NCBI GenBank assembly: GCA_903848435.1
Contig: CAINGG010000434.1
Span: 1 to 5,446 of the forward strand
Direction: 5' to 3'
Source: an uncultured Actinomycetes bacterium
GTDB taxonomy: Bacteria > Actinomycetota > Actinomycetes > S36-B12
Length of the DNA: 5,446 nucleotides
Every line of letters starts with the position of its first letter. Within the stretch, counting starts at the first letter, position 1. The position numbers and the translations under genes were made by a program. Below the pieces are notes generated by a model. That model did no database searches. It had not been told where the DNA came from and saw nothing but the letters and a program-made list of their open reading frames with translations. This document shows positions 1 through 5,252 of the stretch, piece by piece.

Positions 1-2207
1 CCCGTGCCACCGTCCGCGTGACCGCGGCCCGTGGGCCCGCTCTCCGGGCGCAGCGGATGCGAGGGGAGGAAGGGCGCGAGGTGCTCGCGGACCCCGACGG
101 GCCCCACACCGGGCCCCCCGCCCCCGTGGGGGATGCAGAACGTCTTGTGCAGGTTGAGGTGGGACACGTCGGCGCCGAATCGGCCGGGCTTGGCCAGGCC
201 CACCAACGCGTTGAGGTTGGCCCCATCCACATAGACCTGGCCACCTGCGTCATGGACCATGGCGCAGATCTGCTGAACGGTCTCCTCGAACACACCGTGG
301 GTCGATGGGTAGGTGATCATGAGCGCGGCCAGTCGATCGCCGTGCTCGGCGATCTGAGCCTTCAACTCATCGACGTCGACGTTGCCGTGCTCGTCGCAGC
401 CGATGACGACCACGCGCATGCCGGCCATGACGGCGCTGGCCGCGTTGGTGCCGTGCGCACTGCTGGGGATGATCACCACGTCTCGCTGGTCATCGCCCCG
501 AGACCGGTGGTAGCCGCGGATGGCGAGGAGCCCGGCAAACTCTCCCTGGGACCCAGCATTGGGCTGCAGCGACACCGCGTCGTAGCCGGTGACCTCGCAT
601 AGCCACGACTCCAGACGGCGGATGAGCTCGAGGTAGCCGTCGGCCTGATCGAGAGGGGCGAAGGGGTGGATGCCGCTGAAGGAATCCCAGGTAATGGGGA
701 TCATCTCGGTAGCGGCGTTGAGCTTCATGGTGCACGAGCCCAGGGGGATCATCGTGCGATCGAGTGCGAGGTCCTTGTCGGACAGGGCGCGCAGATAGCG
801 CATCATCTGCGTCTCGCTGCGATAGTCGTGGAAGATCGGGTGGGCGAGGTAGGGAGACGTGCGCCGCAGTGCCTCTGGCAAGCGGCTGCTCGAGGCATGA
901 CGCGCTACCCCGAAGGCTGCGAGTACCGCATCGACATCGGATGCCGTCGTGCGCTCGTCCGTGCTGATGCCCACGGTGTCGCCGTCAACAAGGCGGAGAT
1001 TGATCCCGGAGACTCGGGCGGCATCGACGATGGCGGCCGCTCGGCCCGGCACCGTTGCGTGGACCGTGTCGAAGAAGGCATCGTGACGCGTCACGATGCC
1101 GGCAGCCTCCAGGGAGGCGGCGATGGCGCAGGCATGATCGTGTACCCGCTGCGCGATGGCACGCAGTCCGTCGGGGCCGTGGTAGGCGGCGTACATCGCC
1201 GCGACGACCGCGAGGAGCACCTGCGAGGTGCAGATGTTGCTCGTCGCCTTCTCACGGCGAATGTGCTGCTCGCGAGTCTGCAATGCGAGGCGATAGGCAG
1301 GCGCTCCTTCGGCATCGACACTGACGCCGACCAAGCGCCCGGGAAGAGACCGCTCGAGCCCGGCACGCACGGACATGTATCCCGCGTGAGGTCCGCCGAA
1401 GCCCAACGGAACGCCGAAGCGCTGAGCGGAGCCGACGCACACGTCGGCACCCATCTCGCCAGGCGGCGTCAGCACGGTGAGTGCGAGCAGGTCGGCAGCG
1501 ACGGCGACGCCGAGTCCGGCGGCATGCGCAGCGTCGATGACCGCTCGCGGATCACGAAGCGCGCCGGAAGAAGACGGGTAGGACAGTAAGAGGCCGTAGG
1601 CGCCATCGACATCGAGCGGCGCGGCGATGTCGACGAGCCTGATCTCGATGCCGAGGGGCTCAGCGCGCGTGTGGAGGACCGCGAGAGTCTGTGGGTGAGT
1701 GTCGGAGTCCACGAGGAAGACCTGGCCGTCTCCGGACGCCGTGCGCAGCAGCAAGGTCATGGCTTCGGCCGCGGCTGTCGGCTCATCGAGCAGCGAGGCC
1801 GAGGCCACCGGCAGCGCGGTGAGGTCCTCGACCAGGGTCTGGAAGGCCAGCAGCGCCTCGAGGCGGCCCTGGGAGATCTCCGGCTGATAGGGGGTGTAGG
1901 CGGTGTACCAGGCCGGGTTCTCCAGGACATTGCGAACGATGACCGACGGCGTGATGCAGTCGGAGTAACCGAGCCCGATCATCTGTCGCAGGCGGGAATT
2001 GCGTGCGGCCAGGCCGGCCATCTCGGCGAGTACCTCGGTCTCGTCAAGCGCCTCGGGCAGGTTGAGCGCTGCGGACTCGCGAATCCCCGCGGGTATGACC
2101 GCGTCGATCAGCGAGTCGAGGTCGGCATAGCCGAGTGATGCGACCATGCGGGAAATGTCGGCGTCGGACGGCCCGATGTGGCGGGCGACGAAGGCGGAGA
2201 GAGCCAT
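1..2207 (-). CDS. gcvP: Glycine dehydrogenase (decarboxylating), P protein of the glycine cleavage system; 3' end outside window
   Basis: This PLP enzyme decarboxylates glycine and passes the aminomethyl group to lipoylated GcvH in the cytoplasm. Reading from ATG 2207-2205, 735 codons are open with no stop up to the window edge. Landmarks are RHIGPS at residues 9-14, GFGGPHAGY in the first half, REKATSNICTSQ near the end of that half, LGSCTMKLN at 489-497, SSAHGTNAASA near 600, and NLHKTFCIPHGGGGPG, whose Lys688 (codon 144-146) is the expected PLP-binding lysine. The N- and C-halves are joined in one chain, so this is the fused long form (usually about 950 residues); roughly the last 220 residues are missing at the edge. 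The start is supported by AAGGAG seven bases upstream and by the normal N-terminus of the family. A tandem glycine riboswitch precedes it. One rare TTA codon (codon 207) is present. The reading frame is intact and identification is very secure. Confidence 0.97.
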   Translation of the reverse strand, partial: MALSAFVARHIGPSDADISRMVASLGYADLDSLIDAVIPAGIRESAALNLPEALDETEVLAEMAGLAARNSRLRQMIGLGYSDCITPSVIVRNVLENPAWYTAYTPYQPEISQGRLEALLAFQTLVEDLTALPVASASLLDEPTAAAEAMTLLLRTASGDGQVFLVDSDTHPQTLAVLHTRAEPLGIEIRLVDIAAPLDVDGAYGLLLSYPSSSGALRDPRAVIDAAHAAGLGVAVAADLLALTVLTPPGEMGADVCVGSAQRFGVPLGFGGPHAGYMSVRAGLERSLPGRLVGVSVDAEGAPAYRLALQTREQHIRREKATSNICTSQVLLAVVAAMYAAYHGPDGLRAIAQRVHDHACAIAASLEAAGIVTRHDAFFDTVHATVPGRAAAIVDAARVSGINLRLVDGDTVGISTDERTTASDVDAVLAAFGVARHASSSRLPEALRRTSPYLAHPIFHDYRSETQMMRYLRALSDKDLALDRTMIPLGSCTMKLNAATEMIPITWDSFSGIHPFAPLDQADGYLELIRRLESWLCEVTGYDAVSLQPNAGSQGEFAGLLAIRGYHRSRGDDQRDVVIIPSSAHGTNAASAVMAGMRVVVIGCDEHGNVDVDELKAQIAEHGDRLAALMITYPSTHGVFEETVQQICAMVHDAGGQVYVDGANLNALVGLAKPGRFGADVSHLNLHKTFCIPHGGGGPGVGPVGVREHLAPFLPSHPLRPESGPTGRGHADGGT

Positions 2208-2214
2208 GGGACTG

Positions 2215-2220
2215 CTCCTT
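2215..2220 (-). promoter_or_regulatory. Shine-Dalgarno site of gcvP
   Basis: The minus strand reads AAGGAG seven bases before the gcvP ATG, which fixes the start at 2207. Its first base is also the last base of a 9-base segment (2220-2228) complementary to the conserved core of riboswitch aptamer I, so access to this site may depend on riboswitch folding. Confidence 0.85.
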
Positions 2221-2228
2221 CAGGCATC

Positions 2229-2268
2229 GGGGCAGGGCGCCCCAGGGCGATCGGTGGTGGCGCCACCG
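2229..2268 (-). other. Two short hairpins between the riboswitch and gcvP Shine-Dalgarno
   Basis: In the RNA, CGGUGG (2263-2268) pairs with CCACCG (2252-2257) around a 5-base loop. GGGGC (2239-2243) pairs with GCCCC (2229-2233) around a 5-base loop. The first also contains the 12-base perfect palindrome GGTGGCGCCACC (2256-2267). Neither is followed by a run of U, so they are not classical intrinsic terminators. They lie where an expression platform would be expected, and the second ends eight bases before the AAGGAG. Their function is inferred from position only. Confidence 0.45.
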
Positions 2269-2270
2269 CG

Positions 2271-2460
2271 CTCCCCCTCTGGTCTCGCGGAGTACCGCGA
2301 CCTGAGAGCTTCGCCCGGAACGCCGGACTTGCACCGTCGGTGGGGCCGGCGAACCGACCCTCTCTCCAGAGTTGCCTTCCACTCACGGTTCGGATGCCTG
2401 AGAGTTTCCGGGGAGGTTGCTCCTTCGGCGCCCGCGGTGGCTCCGCGGGGCTCTCCCGTG
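2271..2460 (-). promoter_or_regulatory. Tandem glycine riboswitch (gcvT-type, two aptamers) in the gcvP leader
   Basis: Two copies of the glycine-aptamer signature lie in series. Aptamer I (about 2360-2460) has GGGAGAG at its 5' side, a 7-bp hairpin (arms 2443-2449 and 2431-2437, 5-base loop), CCGAAGGAGCAA (2417-2428), CUCUCAGGCA (2395-2404) and CUCUGGAGAG (2362-2371). Aptamer II (about 2271-2362) has CCGACGGUGCAA (2329-2340), CUCUCAGG (2301-2308) and the closing ACCAGAGGGGGAG (2271-2283). These are conserved elements of the glycine riboswitch, which binds glycine and commonly switches on glycine-cleavage genes. It sits about 63 bases upstream of the gcvP ATG, in the correct orientation. The outer boundaries are approximate because P1 was paired by eye. 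Whether control is at translation or transcription is inferred below; no U-rich terminator is visible. Confidence 0.93.
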
Positions 2461-2480
2461 CGTGGTCGAGCAGCAGTGCC

Positions 2481-2486
2481 ACCCTA
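2481..2486 (-). promoter_or_regulatory. Possible -10 element for the gcvP riboswitch transcript
   Basis: The minus strand reads TAGGGT, fitting the actinobacterial TANNNT -10 pattern. It would start RNA near 2474, about 14 bases before the first aptamer. No recognisable -35 is seen at 17-bp spacing. It is the best candidate in the 50 bases between the upstream MerR stop codon and the riboswitch, but the assignment is weak. Confidence 0.35.
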
Positions 2487-2489
2487 CCC

Positions 2490-2502
2490 CGCCCCCGGGG
2501 CG
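2490..2502 (-). other. Short GC-rich hairpin after the second merR gene
   Basis: CGCCC and GGGCG arms (five pairs) enclose a 3-base loop, eight bases past the merR stop. It lacks a U tract, so it is at most a weak or Rho-assisted terminator, and it overlaps the spacer of the proposed gcvP promoter. Confidence 0.25.
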
Positions 2503-2509
2503 AGCGCCG

Positions 2510-3109
2510 TCAGGCGGTCGCGTGGCGAGCGGCGCGCCGCTGGGAGAGCTCGTCGTGGAGGTCAGCGTCGACCGTGCCGTCGGAGCGCTCGCCGGGCAGA
2601 GAGGCAAGTGAACCCTCGACCTCCTGCCAGACCCGACCGACCGCGATGCCGAAGACCCCTTGCCCCCCTCGGACGAGATCGACCACCTCGTCGGCGCTGC
2701 GGCACTCGTAAATCGTGGCGCCGTCGCTCATGAGGGTGATGCGCGCCAAGTCGTCGCCACCTCGCTCCTCGAGGTGCCGCACGGCGGAGCGGATGTTGGG
2801 CAGGGAGACGCCGGTATCGATCAGCCGCTTGACGATGCGCAGGATGAGGATGTCGCGGAAGGCGTAGAGGCGCTGGGTGCCGGAGCCGGAGGCCGGGCGG
2901 ATGCTGGGTTCGACCAGGCCCGTGCGGGCCCAGTAGTCGAGTTGGCGGTAGGTGATCCCGGCCGCTGCGCATGCCACGGGCCCCCGATAGCCGAGGTGGG
3001 TAGCCGCCGAGCGCAGCTCGCCCTCGTCGAAGAGGCCCGGCTGGTCGACGGTCGCGGGCAACGTGATCTCGAGGTCCTGCTGACCGGGAAGACCGGTGGG
3101 AGCGCTCAC
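2510..3109 (-). CDS. MerR-family transcriptional regulator (Rv1830/ResR-like)
   Basis: A DNA-binding regulator of the MerR family. Numbered from GTG 3109 (199 aa), an acidic, poorly structured leader (1-40) precedes YRGPVACAAAGITYRQLDYWA (from 41), the helix-turn-helix; the wing and following helices include GSGTQRLYAFRDILILRIVKRLIDTGVSLPNIRSAV (about 75-110). A C-terminal segment with ITLMSDGATIYECRSADEVVDLVRGGQGVFGIAV (about 124-157) is typical of the actinobacterial Rv1830 group, which has been linked to growth and cell-division control and antibiotic resilience in mycobacteria. The frame stays open to TTG 3169, but that TTG is probably part of a -35 box, so GTG 3109 or GTG 3115 is the likelier start; AGCAGGGCAGG lies just upstream of GTG 3109. 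It lies on the same strand as gcvP and ends about 50 bases before the riboswitch. The family is secure; targets are unknown. Confidence 0.9.
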   Translation of the reverse strand: MSAPTGLPGQQDLEITLPATVDQPGLFDEGELRSAATHLGYRGPVACAAAGITYRQLDYWARTGLVEPSIRPASGSGTQRLYAFRDILILRIVKRLIDTGVSLPNIRSAVRHLEERGGDDLARITLMSDGATIYECRSADEVVDLVRGGQGVFGIAVGRVWQEVEGSLASLPGERSDGTVDADLHDELSQRRAARHATA

Positions 3110-3140
3110 GGACACCTGCCCTGCTCGTTGGGGGGATATC

Positions 3141-3169
3141 ACCGTAGGGCCGAGCGCAGGGCCGGTCAA
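3141..3169 (-). promoter_or_regulatory. Candidate SigA-type promoter of the second merR gene
   Basis: The minus strand reads TTGACC (3169-3164), a 17-base spacer, then TACGGT (3146-3141). The first hexamer matches five of six bases of TTGACA and the second fits TANNNT. Initiation would fall near 3134, giving a leader of about 20-25 bases before GTG 3115 or GTG 3109. It lies in the gap after the DUF151 gene stop. This would let the regulator be transcribed apart from the upstream genes. Confidence 0.6.
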
Positions 3170-3196
3170 CGCGACCCGCCGATGGAGGCCTCGGCC

Positions 3197-3667
3197 TTAG
3201 CTCTCGGCCCCGAAGTCCTCGGGGGAGATCTGGTCGAGGAACTCGCGGAACTTCTCGACCTCGTCCTCCTGCTCGTCCGGGATCGCCACCCCGGCCTCCT
3301 CGAGGACGTCGTCGGCGGCGTAGATGGGCGAGCCAGTGCGCAACGCGAGAGCGATGGCGTCACTGGGGCGTGCGCTGACCTGCGTGCCGCTGGCAAAGAT
3401 CAGGTCAGCAAAGAAGACGCCGTCCTCGAGACGGGTGATGCGCACCTCCTGCAGGGGCGCGGACAGCGCATCGAGCAGATCGCGCATGAGGTCATGGGTC
3501 AGGGGTCGCTGAGGTACGACGCCCTGCTGGGCGAAGGCGATCGCCGTGGCCTCGACGGCGCCGATCCAGATCGGCAAGTAGGTCTCGGACCCGCTCTCTC
3601 GCAGCAGCACGATCGGCTGGTTGGAGGGCATTTCGACGCGGACGCCCACGACCTCGACCGGCTTCAT
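3197..3667 (-). CDS. DUF151 / bifunctional nuclease (BFN) domain protein, Rv1829-like
   Basis: A 156-aa cytoplasmic protein filled by one BFN/DUF151 domain. Visible family features are an N-terminal beta-rich segment, LPIWIGAVEA (31-40), RPLTHDL (54-60), FFADLIFASG (85-94) and ARPSDAIALALR (99-110), followed by an acidic tail (about 130-156) ending in DFGAES. Plant members have been reported to have DNase and RNase activity; the role of bacterial homologues is not settled, so nuclease activity here is only inherited from the family name. ATG 3667 gives the standard N-terminus MKPVEVVGVRVE. There is no convincing Shine-Dalgarno, and a TAGGCT hexamer ends exactly six bases before the ATG, suggesting a leaderless start. 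It lies 23 bases after ftsR. Confidence 0.95.
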   Translation of the reverse strand: MKPVEVVGVRVEMPSNQPIVLLRESGSETYLPIWIGAVEATAIAFAQQGVVPQRPLTHDLMRDLLDALSAPLQEVRITRLEDGVFFADLIFASGTQVSARPSDAIALALRTGSPIYAADDVLEEAGVAIPDEQEDEVEKFREFLDQISPEDFGAES

Positions 3668-3673
3668 GGTGCG

Positions 3674-3679
3674 AGCCTA
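3674..3679 (-). promoter_or_regulatory. Candidate -10 element for a leaderless DUF151 transcript
   Basis: TAGGCT on the minus strand fits TANNNT, and six bases separate it from the ATG at 3667, so RNA would begin at or next to the A of the start codon. That geometry is typical of leaderless mRNAs, which are common in actinobacteria. No good -35 is visible at 17 bp. Confidence 0.45.
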
Positions 3680-3690
3680 ACCCGGCCGCC

Positions 3691-4323
3691 TCAGCGCGGG
3701 AGTCCCGCCCGCACCAGGGCGACATGCAGGTCGATGAGGAGGGCGAGCAATTGACCGCGGTCATCTGCGTCTCGCACGGCGTCACCGCGTCGCGGCGCGA
3801 GGGCCTGCTCCACGAGGCCGATCTCGCGGTCGGCAGCGACACGAGAGGCCCGCAGGTGGCGTGGCTCGATGCCGAACTCCCCCAGGCGAGCCACGAGGGT
3901 GCATACCTGCAGCGCCTCTGAGTCCCGTGATGTCACCAGGCCATAGCGCTCGAGGTCGTCCCAGGTCGACCGGCTGATGCCCGCACGCTCGCAGATCTCG
4001 GACGGGCTCATGGAGCGCGGGCGCGGCCGGCGCAGGCGCTGGGGGGCAACGGTGTCGGGGCCCTCCCCCGCTGCCGAGGTCGAGGCAAGTCCGTCGCGGA
4101 TGACCCGCAGCGGAAGGTATTCGTCGCGCTGCAGGCGCAGCACCGTGCGCAACTGCTTCACGTCATCATCGGTGAACCGGCGACTGCCGCGCGGTGTTCG
4201 ATGAGGCTGGATCAGCCCCTCAGCCTCGAGATATCGGATCTTCGACGCCGTGATGTCGGGGAACTCCTCGAGGAGGAGTTCGACGACGGCACCCATAGTG
4301 AGCGTCGGGGTGCTGCCGCTCAC
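3691..4323 (-). CDS. ftsR: MerR-family regulator, FtsR-like (Rv1828 family)
   Basis: A 210-aa regulator. Residues 10-79 form the MerR winged helix-turn-helix: MGAVVELLLEEFPDITASKIRYLEAEGLI, then PRGSRRFTDDDVKQL and DEYLPLRVIRDGL. A Pro/Arg/Ser linker (80-104) follows, then a second helical wing-like module beginning MSPSEICERAGISRSTWDDLERYGL (105-129) and a Leu-rich C-terminal helix region. This two-module layout is that of Rv1828 of M. tuberculosis and FtsR of Corynebacterium glutamicum, an activator of ftsZ. The target here is inferred. The GTG start at 4323 overlaps the FHA gene stop by four bases (GTGA), implying coupled translation, with GAGGG shortly upstream; ATG 4296 (codon 10) is a less likely alternative. 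Confidence 0.93.
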   Translation of the reverse strand: MSGSTPTLTMGAVVELLLEEFPDITASKIRYLEAEGLIQPHRTPRGSRRFTDDDVKQLRTVLRLQRDEYLPLRVIRDGLASTSAAGEGPDTVAPQRLRRPRPRSMSPSEICERAGISRSTWDDLERYGLVTSRDSEALQVCTLVARLGEFGIEPRHLRASRVAADREIGLVEQALAPRRGDAVRDADDRGQLLALLIDLHVALVRAGLPR

Positions 4324-4805
4324 CGTCCGCCCTCGTCGTCCCCTCCGACGAGGTAGGCGAAGCGGTACTTGCCGATCTGCACCTCGTCACCCGGGGTCAG
4401 CAATTGATCTTCCACACGGCGGCGGTTGACGTAGGTGCCGTTGAGGCTTTCGGTGTCGCGGATGCGCCACCCCGCGGGCTCGCGTCGCAGCTCGGCATGG
4501 CGCCGGCTGACGGTGACGTCGTCGAGGAAGAGGTCGGCCTCCGGGGCCCGTCCGGCCGTGACGATGTCGCCCGCCAGGAGGTAGGTCGTGCCTTCCGTCC
4601 CGCCGCGACGAACGACGAGCACGCCCGCTCCTTCGGGAACGCCCTGGATGAGGCCCGTGCCCACGGCCGGGAGCGACCCGGTGGAGGCGGGCCCTGAGGT
4701 GCGCACGAAGGTCTCCTCGACCGGTGTCGGGAGAGGCGCCCCGCAACGGCGACAGAATCGGTCACCGGGGTCGGAGATGTGCGTGCAGGTGTCGCCGTCA
4801 GACAT
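4320..4805 (-). CDS. garA: FHA-domain signalling protein, GarA/OdhI-like, with N-terminal zinc-ribbon motif
   Basis: A 161-aa cytoplasmic protein. Residues 61-153 are a forkhead-associated phosphothreonine-binding domain with the key residues in place: G85-R86, S100-R-R-H103, N122-G123 and N127. The segment DLFLDDVTVSRRHAE is almost the same as in GarA. GarA and OdhI bind and restrain 2-oxoglutarate dehydrogenase and affect glutamate enzymes; phosphorylation of an N-terminal Thr makes the FHA domain bind its own tail and releases the targets. Here VEETFVRT (29-36) occupies the place of the GarA phosphosite. The first 22 residues contain C7, H9, C18 and C21, a small zinc-ribbon-like knuckle not present in M. 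tuberculosis GarA. ATG 4805 shares one base with the gcvH stop (TGATG), with GAGGG upstream. The family is secure; strict GarA orthology is inferred from synteny. Confidence 0.93.
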   Translation of the reverse strand: MSDGDTCTHISDPGDRFCRRCGAPLPTPVEETFVRTSGPASTGSLPAVGTGLIQGVPEGAGVLVVRRGGTEGTTYLLAGDIVTAGRAPEADLFLDDVTVSRRHAELRREPAGWRIRDTESLNGTYVNRRRVEDQLLTPGDEVQIGKYRFAYLVGGDDEGGR

Positions 4806-5182
4806 CAGCCCTCGCCAATGAGGCCGCGGTACTCCGCGGCCCCGAGGAGGTCGGTGGGTGGAGCGCTTGGACGCACCTCGACCATCCAGCCTTCGCCGTA
4901 CGGGTCGGAGTTGACGGTCTCCGGAGCATCCGACAGCGCCGCATTGACACTCACGATCTCACCGCTCACGGGCGCATAGAGATCGCTCACGCTCTTGGTC
5001 GATTCAACCTCACCGCAGGGCGAGTGAGCGGTGATGGACGATCCCACCGAGGGAAGATCGATGAACACGATGTCGCCCAGTGCGTCTTGGGCATAATCGG
5101 TGATGCCGAACACGATGGTGCCGTCGGCAGTCTCGCGCAGCCACTCGTGCTCGCGGGTGTACTGGGCGTCGTCGGGAACCAT
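4805..5182 (-). CDS. gcvH: Glycine cleavage system H protein (lipoyl carrier)
   Basis: A 125-aa protein carrying the lipoyl arm that shuttles the aminomethyl intermediate between the P, T and L proteins. The sequence has the family opening YTREHEWLR (8-16), GITDYAQDALGDIVFIDLP (26-44) and the lipoylation loop EVESTKSVSDLYAP, with Lys63 as the modified residue. The length is normal for the family. The frame is open upstream to 5425, but those residues are Arg/Ser-rich shadow translation of the preceding gene; ATG 5182 has GGAGGA three bases upstream and gives the standard N-terminus. The stop overlaps the FHA start by one base. gcvP lies about 2.6 kb downstream with three regulator/unknown genes and the FHA gene between; the T and L protein genes are not in the window. 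Confidence 0.97.
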   Translation of the reverse strand: MVPDDAQYTREHEWLRETADGTIVFGITDYAQDALGDIVFIDLPSVGSSITAHSPCGEVESTKSVSDLYAPVSGEIVSVNAALSDAPETVNSDPYGEGWMVEVRPSAPPTDLLGAAEYRGLIGEG

Positions 5183-5185
5183 GCG

Positions 5186-5191
5186 TCCTCC
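5186..5191 (-). promoter_or_regulatory. Shine-Dalgarno site deciding the gcvH start
   Basis: GGAGGA on the minus strand lies three bases before ATG 5182 (GGAGG four bases before). The spacing is short but it is the only strong site near the expected H-protein N-terminus and argues against the longer open frame reaching 5425. Confidence 0.7.
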
Positions 5192-5196
5192 ACTGG

Positions 5197-5231
5197 CAGG
5201 TGCGGTCGTTGCTGAACCTATCCGGCACCTG
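5197..5231. repeat. 7-base inverted repeat flanking the gcvH -10 region
   Basis: CAGGTGC at 5197-5203 and GCACCTG at 5225-5231 are exact reverse complements separated by 21 bases. The arms bracket the proposed -10 (5215-5220) and the transcription start. This could be an operator for a dimeric regulator or a chance repeat; nothing else tests it here. Confidence 0.35.
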
Positions 5232-5243
5232 GTGTCGGAGCAA
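5215..5243 (-). promoter_or_regulatory. Candidate promoter for the gcvH-FHA-ftsR group
   Basis: The minus strand has TTGCTC (5243-5238), a 17-base spacer and TAGGTT (5220-5215). Initiation would be near 5208, giving a leader of about 26 bases before gcvH. It lies wholly in the 70-base gap after the upstream gene. The -35 matches only its TTG half well, so this is a moderate prediction. Confidence 0.45.
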
Positions 5244-5252
5244 GGACGCCCC

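Noticed and set aside
18..602. Plus-strand open frame of 194 codons
   Set aside because: It is antisense to the catalytic half of gcvP, including the PLP-lysine region, with no ribosome site or recognisable domain.
666..1589. Plus-strand open frame of 307 codons opposite gcvP
   Set aside because: The minus strand carries the complete, motif-rich gcvP frame over the same bases; the plus-strand product resembles no family and is the usual antisense shadow in high-GC DNA.
1587..1589. TTA leucine codon in gcvP as a possible bldA-type control point
   Set aside because: A single rare codon in a primary-metabolism gene, with no evidence that the organism is a Streptomyces, does not support such regulation.
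2044..2482. Overlapping minus-strand frames of 112 and 124 codons over the gcvP leader
   Set aside because: They read through the riboswitch aptamers and the gcvP start; the conserved signal there is RNA structure, not protein.
3179..3196. Hairpin GCCGA/TCGGC after the DUF151 stop as a terminator
   Set aside because: Five pairs with an 8-base loop and no U tract is within chance for this base composition.
2660..3754. Plus-strand open frame of 364 codons, the longest complete open frame in the window
   Set aside because: It runs antisense across merR, the DUF151 gene and the end of ftsR, all of which have clear family motifs on the other strand; its translation is low-complexity Gly/Ala/Asp/Arg.
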